64,000 bases of DNA, taken from the NCBI RefSeq assembly GCF_037975245.1, contig NC_092569.1, forward strand, positions 32,316,668 through 32,380,667. The letters run 5' to 3'. Shown in pieces: positions 38,270 through 51,700 of the stretch (positions within the stretch are counted from its first letter, which is position 1; each line of letters begins with the position of its first letter). This stretch comes from Apostichopus japonicus (lineage: Eukaryota > Echinodermata > Holothuroidea > Aspidochirotida > Stichopodidae). A program made the position numbers and the translations under genes. The notes beneath the pieces are model-generated. The model did not search any database. It was not told where the DNA came from and worked only from the letters and a program-made list of their open reading frames with translations.

Positions 38270-38770
38270 AAGTCACTGCTATAGTGTGCAATGTATCAAA
38301 GCGAACGCATCAGGCTGACCAAGCAAGTTATGAAACCTTCTGTACCAATATTGTAGATCTGTGTGATGGGAAGAATCTAAGACTAAATTGCAAAGAAATC
38401 TAAGGAAATGAGAATATAAATATTAAACATGAAGGTCTCATATCCTGTAAGTTAACAAAAATCTCAATTAAAGATGCGGAAGTAGAACGCACTCGTCATA
38501 CAGTATATCTAGGTGTTTATATGATGATAAACTAAGTTTCACTGGTCATATAAGCAGAATACTGAAACGGGTGAACTTCATCAAACAATTAGTATTATGT
38601 GAGAAACTAATTATAAAAAACGACGTGTAATATGCAATTATATAGAACATCTCGCAGTGCATAAACACTCGTACCATCCGGCGCCAGTAACACCTATACG
38701 TGAAGAACCTGTCTATTTACAGAACAATTGTAATGATTTAAAAGATTGTCAAGATATTCATTGATTTACC
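38270..38770 (+). pseudogene. Decayed LINE (non-LTR) reverse transcriptase fragment
   Basis: Across frameshifts the plus strand reads DLCDGKNLRLNCKEI, then VYLGVY and DDKLSFTGHISRILKRVNFI. This resembles the segment after the catalytic motif of LINE reverse transcriptases (the LGV.iD.kL.f..HI pattern). Stops and frameshifts make it non-functional, and no ends are visible. Confidence 0.55.
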
Positions 38771-39124
38771 ATGCAATTCCCCCCAAAAAATACTTTACAT
38801 AGTAAACATGAAACTAGCAATCTAAGTAGGTCTTTATTTTGTGCCACGAGTTTTCACAATTCCGTTGATGACAATATTTGCAAAAAACTCACACACAGTT
38901 TACAATAAAATAACCCGATTTAACTATCAAGCCTGAACCGTTTTCATCGGTTTGTTTTTTGTTTTTACATTACTTTTTTGTTCTTTGTTGTACAAATCAG
39001 ACTATTGGAAACAACATATTGAAGTTTTTTAATTGATGGGGATCCTATGCTATTGAGCAAATTCTCGTCTACAAACAATCACCAACTTACCAACAACTAA
39101 TAAAGTCAAAATTTCCTATTGGTC

Positions 39125-41406
39125 GCTCTTAGGAAGTGACTCAAGAGTTTTCATAAAATTCATTATACTGGTAGTCCATCCTCTTCCGAACTAGATGTAC
39201 AAACTCTGTGCAAACTCTAAACACTATGGCAGACACCGGTCTTGTTGGGTTTCTACCAATTTAGCCATATCACGACTAAAGTGAGCATTATCGTCACTAG
39301 TTGAAAAGACATGTAACTGAAGGGAAACAAATTCCAAAAGGTAACCAATGGACCATTGGGACCACATTAGTCCAATTTTTTCTGTTTTTTTTTTTTTTTA
39401 AATGTGATGCAAGACTGCTATTGACAAATTATTGTATACGAACTGAATCCTCGGTACAAAGAATCAGTTAAACAAGAACAGAAATAAAATGTTAAATATT
39501 CTTTAACTGATTCTTTCATTTTAATCATGTACACAAACTCCCCGAACTATTAATTTTATGATAAATTGTCGTTATTTTGTGTCTGTTTATCCAATAACTG
39601 TGCATGTAATTATCGACCTGTATTGTCACTATATACCATTGTCTGCTCAAATCAGTTTTGTCACAAATCTTGAAATTTTGCAACAGACATATTGCCTATT
39701 TACATGTCTACCACAGACAATATGTCATATTAATATTTAACCAGTTTCTGTCTGTCCTAGAATGAACATATGAAAAAGCTTATTCGTAGATACCTACGTC
39801 AAAAACATAACGATATTAGCGATTTTATTATTTTTGTTATCGTTCATTCACTGTCAATTTTATAGCATCTGCTGTAACTTATTTTATTCTTCGATGCTTA
39901 CTAACAACTGCTTTAATTCGGGAGGGGAGGTTGCCTACTTATTCTTTGTGTTTACCCTTAAAGATTGGAAACACGACAACCTTACAAGAAAAAAATATAA
40001 AATATGACAGTCACAGTGTATGAGAAGGTTGTTTACTACTGTCATCAGTGACGTCACATAGAAGTGGGGGTCATTCTTGCCAGTATCCCTCGGTGCCCCA
40101 CCCAGTGGTAGATACAGAATTTCTCAGAATAGTTATTACGTGAGAGAAGTATCAATTGATATCGAAATTATACAAAGATAGTCGTCCGTCAGAAATCACA
40201 GGTAAATAGAAAAGGAGTGCCCTGACGCGAAACAAACATTTTCTTTTGTTGAAAAATCCTTTTTTCAGAAGCAGAGGTTTAGGCACTCCAACCCACTCCC
40301 TGGATCCACTCTGCATATGGCGTCTCATCATTCTTCCCTTATGTGTTGCGCACCGTGGTTAGTAATAGCAACTGCAACTGACGAAACGTTTGCGGAAACT
40401 TGCTCGCGGTGATGAAATTGTTCTTTCCATTTGAGGCAATGCGGCTTAGCAATCGGTGTCACAGGAAACATTTAATATTTAGAAACAGCCGCAACCTTAA
40501 TGGTCCGTTTTGTTTTCCTAATATTTCGTTAGTTCATAGGCTAAATTAGCATATATCTTTCGATACATTATCCGAGTACTTAGGGGTAGAGAAAATCTTG
40601 GTGCCAATTTTTTTGAGTAGTATTTTTGTAGTATGTGTTAGTAGTAGTAGTAATATATTTTGGAAAATATAAATAAATTAAAATATAAACAAATAAAATA
40701 AATAAACATGACATCTATTTTGGCTTCCTTATGTTTCGTTAGTTCATAGGCTAAATTAGCATATATATAGCCGAAGGTTAGAAGGTCATTTCGGTTAGTA
40801 AATTTTACAAATATAGTCATTATTGGCACATTGCCAAGGTTCTGGATTCGATCTCAGGCCAGGTCGTAGATATGTGGGTTTTTCATCCAAGAGCAATCTA
40901 CGGTTTGCCCATCTGAAATGACTTTCTAAGTTAAAAAGATTCCAAATTTGAGTTACAAGTATGAACTGGAAGCCACCCGACGTGTAAGTTGTAATCCATA
41001 AGCCCCATCGGTCTTCTCCCATGTACAATAGTGGTCGCTTAAACGTCGTAAAAAAATAAGTGCATCATATGGACAATACAAGACAAAAGACGAAAACAAA
41101 AACAATATATTGCTGTTTTTCTTACTTTCATGTATTTGCCAAGATTGGTCTGTTAATTTTAATACCACAAATTGGGTTAAGTGAATTTCATTTATGCTTC
41201 TTATAATTTTTTTTTTTCAATATTAAGATTAAATTAGTAACAGTTGATTTTTCAAGAGTAACTTCAGATGCTTTACTTATTATTCAAAAAGTATTGAATT
41301 ATTTTTCAAACCACCGCAAGATAGATGTATATTAATTACAGTGTAATATTCCTTCTCTTCAAACTTCAAAACAAAGTCACCACATTTTGAATGCATATCC
41401 TTAAAG
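39125..41406. repeat. Segmental duplication: 3' flank of gene C, paired with 1186-2933
   Basis: Collinear with the gene A 3' flank (see 1186-2826). It has an extra segment at about 40560-40740 that repeats the phrase TCGTTAGTTCATAGGCTAAA at both ends, consistent with a local duplication or insertion. No gene is seen. Confidence 0.8.
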
Positions 41407-44400
41407 CTAATTGACGGTTCGAGGACGTAATTTCATTTCTGTATATTTCACGTTATAACTACCTCCTGGGAGATTATTCCATTTAATGGTTTTGTAAGAG
41501 TCTTGACTGTCGAAGTAGAGACCGTTCATGTGACAATAGTAATAACAATTGTTGAACCACCAGCCTCCATGATATTTAGATGCACAGTTAGTACTACTAG
41601 CTTTGTCGTTGTCACGGTCCCGGGTAGAGAAGGTCATGTTTTTGTTATAAGTACCCAAGTAGTCATCACCTAAAAACAAGAATGAACAGAAATATCTTTG
41701 AAACTTTCCGAATGAGAAAACACCAAATGAAAGTTATAACTTCTGAATAGAATCTGTGATATTTTAGCTATACTTATAAACTGATTACAGGGTATTTTTT
41801 TAAGCCTCGACGCAGAAATAAGGAAACAAGTGTGAAGTTTACATAAATAACATTTTCCATCCACCTATTGGGTATTTATGCACTTAATCCACAACGTAGC
41901 TTACTATTTTCGAATTTTTTATCTGCAAAATCGCATTTTTTGTGTCTTCTTGATATCATGACATACATATCAGTGGTTTCATGAATGCATTGAAATTTGT
42001 TGTTAACACTTTCAACCGTTTCCCGTTTACTCCACTTAAAATAGCTGGATTGTACCTTTTTTTGCATTCTGACCAAATTATCTAATTTTTACCATCGAGT
42101 AATCACCTTTAGTGGTTTTAAATCAATACAAAACTTGGTGTCCCACAAATTTAATATTTCATTGAGAAACCTTGAAATTTATAATTATGATTACTTTCAT
42201 CTTCCCGGGTGCGGCTTCACAGGAATAAGGTAACATTCTAATTATTTTCTATGTAAGTTATCTGTCATCTTACGGTCAAAACTGGTAAGGCCTAAATGTG
42301 GAATGGGTTTTGCTCATAATTCAAGTTGTTTCGTTTTCCTTTTTGTTCATCAGCTACTGATATTGCTAATAAACAGTGATGAAACATAAAATAAGCGATA
42401 CCAGAGTTATTCATTTTTTTAAGTACGTCGTTTTCTTGTTGTTTATGTGAATATCGATTATTCTCCCTAAATTATTTCCATGAAAATAACTCATATTTCA
42501 CAGCTTTGTGTTATAATTCAATCTTGTAATACTAACTGTGCACAACTAATGAAGAACAGCACAATGTTGCTTGGTCATTTCTAAATGGTTTTACTTTACC
42601 TTCATCTTAGTCTCTCTAAAAAGAATGGTTCGTGGAGACATAGACGTTGCGCTACCCATCAAACAGTAAATGGTCTCAATTAACCCTGAGGAAACATTTT
42701 CTTACATATTTTGAACGTTCACTTAAAACAAATTAATAAGTGTTTTCACTCATTTGAAGGGATTAGTGATCTGTTCTATACATGTTAATATTGTACATTA
42801 AGCTTTAACATTTCTGTTATGAAAGGAAGGACTTTCAACGGATGTCTAATTTAAAGCTCGAATTGTGAGCCTCAGGGACTTCCTGATCGGAAAGACTGTC
42901 GATTAGAGTGAAAACGTGTTTGACAGCTCACCTTGCTACGCAGATTATATGGAATGTTGTATCAATCGTTCGAAATGTTATGTAAATGTACATTAGGGGT
43001 GAGTTGAATGAACTAAAACATGCGTTAAATATACTAACTTGATGCTGTGCTTTCAGGCAGATAGGTACCAAGATCTGTCATTCTATATTTACTGATTTCA
43101 TCGCTGATTCTGAAGAGGTCGTACTTGGCGAAGTAAGAATTACCATTCCTGCTGACCAGGTCGATACGTAGCTCGTAGTCACCCTGGTTAGTCAAGTAGG
43201 ATAACTTGTCGTTACCGAGCCAGAATTCTCGTTGTAAAAACCCAAAGCCGTCTCTGTAGTCGTCCCAACGTCGGTAAAAATCTACAGCTCCATCAATCCT
43301 ACGTTGAAATACACTCTAAAAACAAAAGAGTGAACTTTTCACTCTTTTCACGGAGTGAAAAAAATTTAACTCCAAAGGAGCGGAAATTCACTCCATTAGA
43401 CAACAGAAATCTTCGTATTTCAAAGCTAAAGTACTTAATATTCACTCTTTACAAAGGAGTGAACAAATGAGCCAATCAAATGCTAAGAACGCTCACTCTT
43501 ACTTTGGAGTGAAGGATCAACCAATCAGTCAGTACGCTTTTCTTCGAATACAGAAATATTTGTAGTTACGCCATTTGTTTTACTCGTTTGCCTTCGCTCG
43601 TTCTTGTCGTTTTACATCTTAAAACATGTCAGTTTCGCAGTGGCTTGAAGAAAGCGGATTTGGACGTGATGGTATTCAGTTGTTTGGAGGTAAGGTTAAC
43701 AAGCAAATGTTGAAAGAACGTGAAATTATATAGAATTTAGAAGGTTGCCATGGCCGCAGGTCGTCGTTGCCTACAGTCGATTGGCTAGGCTCTTAAACGT
43801 TACGCTTAACAGTGTAGCGGAAACATTTTACATTAGGCTTGGTACCATACACATTAACACATTGGCTAGTTGTTTGGAGGCACAAGCACTCGTAACGTTA
43901 TGTATAGGTGTATAGTATATAAACACGCCTACATAACGTTACGAGTGCCTGTGTTCGGAGGTAAGGCCTATGCCTAAGGCTAATGTTAGGCCTATGAGTA
44001 ATGGGCCAGAAGTTAATGCAGCTAAGGTCCAGGAATTGTTTTTTCTTAATGAACGTTTTCCTTTATGATTTTTTGTTATTTCACGTATCAAGATGTAACG
44101 TCACAAACTGAAACAGAGACAGCAGAATTACCAGGTTGTTTTTGGATACATTTATTCACAGGTGGAAAATTCGGAATAAGGGGAAATTTCCTGAAAGAAA
44201 ATTACAAAATAATAGTAGAAACAATCAACTTCGGACGACAAACAATTGCAATGTTCAATCATAACTATCATGAATAGCAATAGCTAATAATATACAGTAT
44301 ATGTATGTCCCTCTTTACAAAGTTCACTAGGTCTATATCAATTTAACCTCAATATACGGGAGAAAAATACTAGCCTACATGGCATTAAGGTTAAATAGCA

Positions 44401-45618
44401 TTTACAGTACAAACAATTCAGGTATGTTTATGGTCCTACGCAGCTGAGAAAGAAACTTATGCCAAAAGATTGCATGACCTTCTAACCCCTTAAAAGCGAA
44501 TATCCGAAGAGAGTTACAAATGCCTATACACAGTGTATGGACATAGCAAATGAAACACCCTCCAAAGCAAACACAAGATTCATCTACTTTAAGATGGGTT
44601 CTATCTGTGATGTTGAGTAACTTCTTCATTCATAGTATAGACAGCAATGAGTAATAATGTAGAAAACCAGTCAGGGTCTGAAAGGAATATCAATAATTAT
44701 AACGTTGCCCTTTACCAGTTAATTATACAACAAAGATGTATCCCCTTTCACTATTTAATTCACAAGGGAATACAAAATTAATATGGACAGAAAATAGAAT
44801 TAATCTATCAACTGTGTTGGAAAATCTGAATGATTGCTTACAACAGGGATGTTAATGGTCCTATGCAGCAGAGAGAGAAACTTATGCCAAAAGATTGATT
44901 GAACTTCTAAGCCCTAAAAGGGAATATCCTAAGAGCGTTATATATGACTACACACACTGTATTGTTCTGTTAGTGCAGTACCAAAGGTAAGGACCATTTG
45001 TTGTGTTTGGTGTAAAGGTTATTACCCTTCCTGCTTCAACTGTTGGATAGTTTTTAATAGACAAAATTGATAGTGATGTAAAGACGTTATTTTGTCAACT
45101 AAAGTGTACCACAGAATTATAAACTAAAAAAATCTGTCCATTATATCCATAACCACACATTTTTAACTGGGTAATAATGATTTGAAATAACTTTGTCGTT
45201 TCAGGTAGGCTGTGTGCACCAACGTTGGCCAATTTGTTAAGGAGAAGCCCCTGAAGTGTACCCAACCTTTTCTGCTGGGCCAAGGTCCAGACAGGAGGCC
45301 AACCCAATTCTTTTTCATTTTTGATTCAACAAGCTCACCAGTTTGGGACTCCATCACAGTTGCAATTGGCAGGATTTTTAAATTTCACTTGTTTTAATAT
45401 TCATTTTGCCATTCCATTAACAACATTTTACAATTATATTTTTGAAGGGCTAATATTTAAGGTGCATAGTAAGACCAGATAAGGTAAGTCCGAAAGTTAG
45501 GTCTCTGAATGTTTCTCTGGCAAATGTGTGAGCATTCATAGATTCAAAGATTAAAGGTATGTAGACAGGTAGCTATTACTTCAGTTGAAATATCATAACC
45601 CCCCCCCCCAAAAAAAAA

Positions 45619-45702
<84 letters not shown>

Positions 45703-48700
45703 TTTTTTTGGGTGGGGGGGGGGTGGTTTATGATATTTCAACTGAAGTAATAGCACCCTGTCAGAGGGGTTATGACATTTTGCTATCAAATTTTGTCAGC
45801 TTAAAATTAAAGTGGATATTACTTGAAAAGTGCAGCTGCTATTTTGACTTTTCAGAGACCATCTTACTCAGAATTACATATACTTCTATATGAATGGGAA
45901 CTTTGACCTGTCTGTTTACCTTTAAATTCCAACTTTGGTTATTCTTTATTAACAAGTCTGATAGTTTTAAGAAGCATATGAAGGTGTGTTTTATTCATTA
46001 CGTACTGCTATGTTAGTAATTAAAAAGTTTAATTTAACCTTTAATGAATGATGCATTCTTTGTAAAGGAATTATTCAATAGCATATTATGAACTCAAAAT
46101 TTAGACTACTTGACTAACTTTCTATTTTGGTATATTTTTCATTCATCTTTATTACTTTACATGGTACCAATTAGAGCGGGAGCCCAGAGGGTTTGGTTAG
46201 CTGGGAAGGTAACCAATTGCCTTATACGTCACAATGTTCACAGTGCATTCCTGTATATGAAACCAGACGACTGGCAAACCGGCTGTGGTGGGTGTGGCTG
46301 GGAGAGCAATGTTAAAGTCACCTAATAGCTAACCTAGATCAGCTTTCATGGTAACCACATCAAAGTAAGTACAATGTGTCAGGTACAGTATGGCCCCAAG
46401 AGCAACAAATGGCCATCGCCAGTAATTATTGGTGGTGGGGTACCCCTGCCAGTCATCAATAATTGACCCCTCACGGCTGACCTAGGTCAGCTCACGAGGT
46501 AACCAATTGAAACCTACTGGAAAATGATGGTTAGGACTTCAGATACAAGGGATGGGCATTGTCAGTGATTTTTATTGGTGGGGTACCCCTGCCAGTACAC
46601 CCCCAAAATGCCCCTCCTCTCATTGACCTAGGTCAGCTCATGAAGTAACCAGTTGAAAACTACTGGAAAATGATTGGCAGGACTCTATGTGTAAGGAATG
46701 GGCATTTCCAGTAATTTATATTGGTGGGGTACCCCTGCCAGTAGACCCCCAAAATGCCCATCCCCTCATTGACCTAGGTCAGCTCATGAGCTAACCAGTT
46801 AAAAACTACTGGAAAATGATTGGCAGGACTATATATGTAAGGGATGGGCATTTCCAGTAATTTATATTAGTGGGGTACCCCTGCCAGTAGACCCCCAAAA
46901 TGCCCATCCCCCTCATTGACCTAGGTGAGCTCATGATGTAACCAGTTGAAACCTACTGGAAAATGATAGGTATCACTTCATATGTAAGGGATGGCCATTT
47001 CCAGTAATTTATATTAGTTGGGTAACCCTGCCAGTAGACCCCCAAAATGCCCCTCCTGTCATTGACCTAGGTGAGCTCATGAGCTAACCAGTTAAAAACT
47101 ACTGGAAAATGATTGGCAGGACTATATATGTAAGGGATGGGCATTTCCAGTAATTTATATTAGTGGGGTACCCCTGCCAGTAGACCCCCAAAATGCCCAT
47201 CCCCCTCATTGACCTAGGTGAGCTCATGATGTAACCAGTTGAAACCTACTGGAAAATGATAGGTATCACTTCATATGTAAGGGATGGGCATTTCCAGTAA
47301 TTTATATTAGTTGGGTAACCCTGCCAGTAGACCCCCAAAATGCCTATCCCCCTCATTGACCTAGGTGAGCTCATGATGTAACCAGTTGAAACCTACTGGA
47401 AAATGATAGGTAGGACTCCAGATTTAAGGAGAGTCATTTCCAGTAATTTCCACTGGTGGGGTACCCCTGTCCATTGTCCCAATTGTCAATTGTACTAAAA
47501 ACAGTGAAAAAATTAAAGTTTACCTCTAATAATAGGTCTTCATATAAAGTTAGTACACATACTGACATAGGGGAGGGTTATAAAAAGTCATAACTTCTTT
47601 CTTTCATTGCATGGAATTTGTTTATTCACAGTGGTTATCGAGAGGTCAAAGTCAATGATCAGAGTTTATATATAGTCCTCTCAAAGAAACCAAGTTTCAG
47701 GTCATAGGTCGTAGATTATTGTTTTATGGTTTTTCACAAAAAATTTCCCCATGCTAAAAGAAATTGGAATGGCAACAAAAATCACAAACAGTGAATCATT
47801 CACCAGATTAATATATTTTTCCTTGACCCCTGGAAACAGGCTGGTGACACTGGCATGGACCACGTGTTTCAATCAGACAATCACCTTGGCATTAGTAAAG
47901 CTACGGTAACTTGAACGGACCACTTCAGAACAGCTGAATGAAATGAACGTAGACTGTCAAGAACATACTTCCTGAATAACCACACAGGTTGTATTCAGTC
48001 ATTTGAGGCCACCTATGAGTGGTTACACTGTATCTGGGGTGTTTCGGGGAGTTTGGGGTGTGAGCTATAATATAATGTGAGACAGTGGTTGGAGATGTTG
48101 GGACAATGGACAGGGGTACCCCACCAGTGGAAATTACTGGAAATGACTCTCCTAAAATCTGGAGTACTACCTATCATTTTCCAGTAGTTTTCAATTGGTT
48201 ACACCATAAGCTCACCTAGGTTAATAGGGGGGGGGGGGGGGGCGGACTCTGGCAGTGGTGGCCCACCAATATAAATTACTTGAAATGCCCATCCCTTACA
48301 TATAGAATCCTGCCAATCATTTTCCAGTAGTTTTTAACTGGTTACTTCATGAGCTGACCTAGGTCAATGACAGGAGGGGCATTTTGGGGGTCTACTGGCA
48401 GGGGTACCCCACTAATATAAATTACTGGAAATGCCCATCCCTTACATATAGAGTCCTGCCAATCATTTTCCAGTAGGTTTCAACTGGTTACTTCATGAGC
48501 TCACCTAGGTCAATGAGGGGATGGGCATTTCTGGGGTCTACTGGCAGGGGTACCCCACCAATATAAATCACTGGAAATGCCCATCCCTTACCTATAGAGT
48601 CCTGCCAATCATTTTCCAGTAGATATTAACTGGTTACTTCATGAGCTGACCTAGGTCAATGACAGGAGGGGCATTTTGGGGGTCTACTGGCAGGGGTACC

Positions 48701-51700
48701 CCACTAATATAAATTACTGGAAATGCCCATCCCTTACATATAGAGTCCTGCCAATCATTTTCCAGTAGGTTTCAACTGGTCACTTCATGAGCTGACCTAG
48801 GTCAATGAAGGGATGGGCATTTTGGGGGTCTACTGGCAGGGGTACCCCACCAATATAAATTACTGGAAATACCCATCCCTTACCTATAGAGTCCTGCCAA
48901 TCATTTTACAGTAGTTTTTAACTGGTTACTTCATGAGCTGACCTAGGTCAATGAGGGGGAGGGGCATTTTGGGGGTCTACTGGCAGGGGTACCCTACCAA
49001 TATAAATTACTGGAAATGCCCATTCCTTACACATAGAGTCCTGCCAATCATTTTCCAGTAGTTTTCAACTGGTTACTTCATTAGCTGACCTAGGTCAATG
49101 AGGGGAGGGGCATTTTGGGGGTCTACTGGCAGGGGTACCCCACCAATAAAAATCACTGGCAATGCCCATCCCTTGTATCTGAAATCCTAACCATCATTTT
49201 CCAGTAGGTTTCAACTGGTTACCTCATGAGCTGACCTAGGTCAGCCGTGAGGGGTCAATTATTGATGACTGGCAGGGGTACCCCACCACCAATAATTACT
49301 GGCGATGGCCATTTGTTGCTCTTGGGGCCATACCTGACACATTGTACTTACTTTGATGTGGTTACCATGAAAGCTGATCTAGGTTAGCTATTAGGTGACT
49401 TTAAAATTGCTCTCCCAGCCACACCCACCACAGCCGGTTTGCCAGTCGTCTGGTTTCATATACAGGAATGCACTGTGAACATTGTGATGTACAAGGCAAT
49501 TGGTTACCTTCCCAGCTAACCAAACCCTCTGGGCTCCCGGTCTAAATGCATCTGTTTAAAAATTGGACACTCTTAGACTGTTTTCAGACGCCACCACTAT
49601 TTTGAACTTTGAAACTCTGTTATGAGTACCCTATAACATGAAATTCTTTTAGGTGGGTATTGTTTTCAAAAAGCAAATTGAATTGTTGTGATCCAATTCC
49701 CATAGTTAAAATATTTAGATATTTTTTTTTATTTAAATATATTTACTAGTGCCTTAATATGAATTAATAATACGTGGTATGTACTGAGTTAATTTCCTTT
49801 CATATGTTTGCATAAATTACTATTCTAAACCTAAAAGTGTTGCCACCCAGAGGGTTGACGGGTTTAGATGTACATAGGATGGAGCGTTTAATTACTATCT
49901 GTCAGGAATTAACCATTTTGCTGTAAAATATCGGTTCACCAGTCATAAACAGTAGTATCCCAGTGTGATTGTTGTTCTTCATACATTTTTCACAGATTTA
50001 TAAAGACACCAAAACGAGTTCGAAAATGATAAATGTTTGCATATTGCAAATTGAAATTGTAAGATTGAGTTATTTGCAAAAACATTTTTGAGGTATTGCC
50101 AGCACACTCTGGTACATGTTTCATAGACGTAACTAGAATTATTTTTTAATTATAAGAAAATCACATTTGTATGAGAGGAACATACAAGTGGGGTGAGTGA
50201 ATCATTCATTGCAAATTTTTGTGCCTTTGTATGTTTGTAATTTTGCTTCATTCTGTGTTTGTATATGAAACTTGGTATCATTTTCACTATTTAATATATA
50301 TTTAGTACCATAAATTGTTGTCTTTGTCCTTTTTTATATTTGTTAACAGTGTCTAAATCTAGTAAATCGTCTTATCATCAGCGTAGTAGCCCATTCCATT
50401 GTCTTGATCTTTGGATGCATCCTTGTTTAGCAATATTTCTGTGAATAGATAGGGCCTTTCCATTGAGTCTCAAACTCATTCTATCAATCCCGTCCCTCAA
50501 AATCAGCTGTAAAATATCATTAACTCTTTAAAGAGTGAAATTCACTCTTTTAAAAGAGTGATTCTCACTCTTTCTAGAGTGAAAAAGCCCACTCTTTCAG
50601 AGTGAAAAGCTCACTCTTTGAAGGAGTGAACATTCTCACTCTTTTGAAAGAGTGAATTTCACTCTTCATGGAGTGATCACTCACTACACTCTCAGAAAGA
50701 GTGAGAATTCACTCCAAACGAGTGAAAATTCACTCTTTTGTTTTTAGAGTGTACCTATTGGGAAAAACAGGTATGATTTCAATGATCAAATATATGACCA
50801 TATATATCCTGCATCCATTGTGTATTTGATAAATCAACAAATTAATAACAGGTTAATATACAACCTCCCACCCCAAATACGAAACAAGAAAAAAACCGTC
50901 TCGAACTCACCGTCCATCCGCCTCCATCTATTGAATTATTACAGTGGACGTTGAAAGGTTCAGGAGCACCGTCTGGCTGAATCATGAAAATACCAGAGTC
51001 AGTTTGATCATCACATTGTTCATAGACTTCCTTGCAATCTCTCGGATACTGAGGCTCTTGGTAGTAGAAGTAAGAGGAACCTGATGAAATAGTCGTCGAG
51101 ATGAAAATACAAAAATGTGTGTTGTAGAAAACTCTCTTAATAACCAGATTAACCAGATATAAGTAATTCAGAGATATGATGCCCTTCTTAAATAGAGATA
51201 TTTACCTTTTTGTTTCCCTTCACATTGATACATTATAATACAATCTAAAATGTATATTTATAAAGTTTCTATCGTTTTTTCTCACAAAAGGCGATGACAT
51301 CTCGTAAAAGTATGTTAAAAAATTAATTTTTGTAATAGCTAACATTTCGTAATAGTTAATATTCGTAATAGCTAATATTCAAATAACTCCATTGCTCAAA
51401 ACAATTTTTTAAACTATAAGGCTAGGTAGCAAAAGCTAAACTTTAACACGGGTTTGATGTTTAATACTAAAACTTAGAAATAAATCTTAAGAATTAACAC
51501 TGTCACCCAATTCAAACACACAAAGAACTTAATAGTTAACTTTTGAAAACAATTACTTACTTTCAGTCTCTCTTCTTTGTCTGTTTCTGCTGATCTTTTC
51601 AGAAGGTCCCATATCATTCTGTAAACAAAATAAATTATGACAATCGAAGATTTATTTTTTTAGGGAGAAAGCTGTTAAAAATATTTAGGGAAAAGTATAC

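Larger units (their letters stand above)
43312..50751. mobile_element. 7440-bp DNA-transposon-like element with TIRs CACTCTAAAAACAAAAGAGT and TA duplication
   Basis: Both ends begin with CACTCTAAAAACAAAAGAGT followed by GAAnTTTTCACTC (about 32 bp nearly perfect). About 240 bp of clustered TTCACTCT / AGAGTGAA motifs follow at each end (43312-43560 and 50520-50751). It is absent from genes A, B and D. Inside are a promoter-like start with a SAM-like exon, an exon-like terminal module, a (TA)n palindrome and a nested foldback element. No transposase catalytic region can be recognised by eye, so it may be non-autonomous or encode an unfamiliar one. TA duplication suggests the Tc1/mariner side of DNA transposons, but the class is undetermined. 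Confidence 0.85.

Noticed and set aside
46480-49330. CRISPR-like or bacterial repeat array
   Set aside because: Units are contiguous 146-147-bp tandem repeats without spacers, in mirror orientation, in an intron-containing animal genome.
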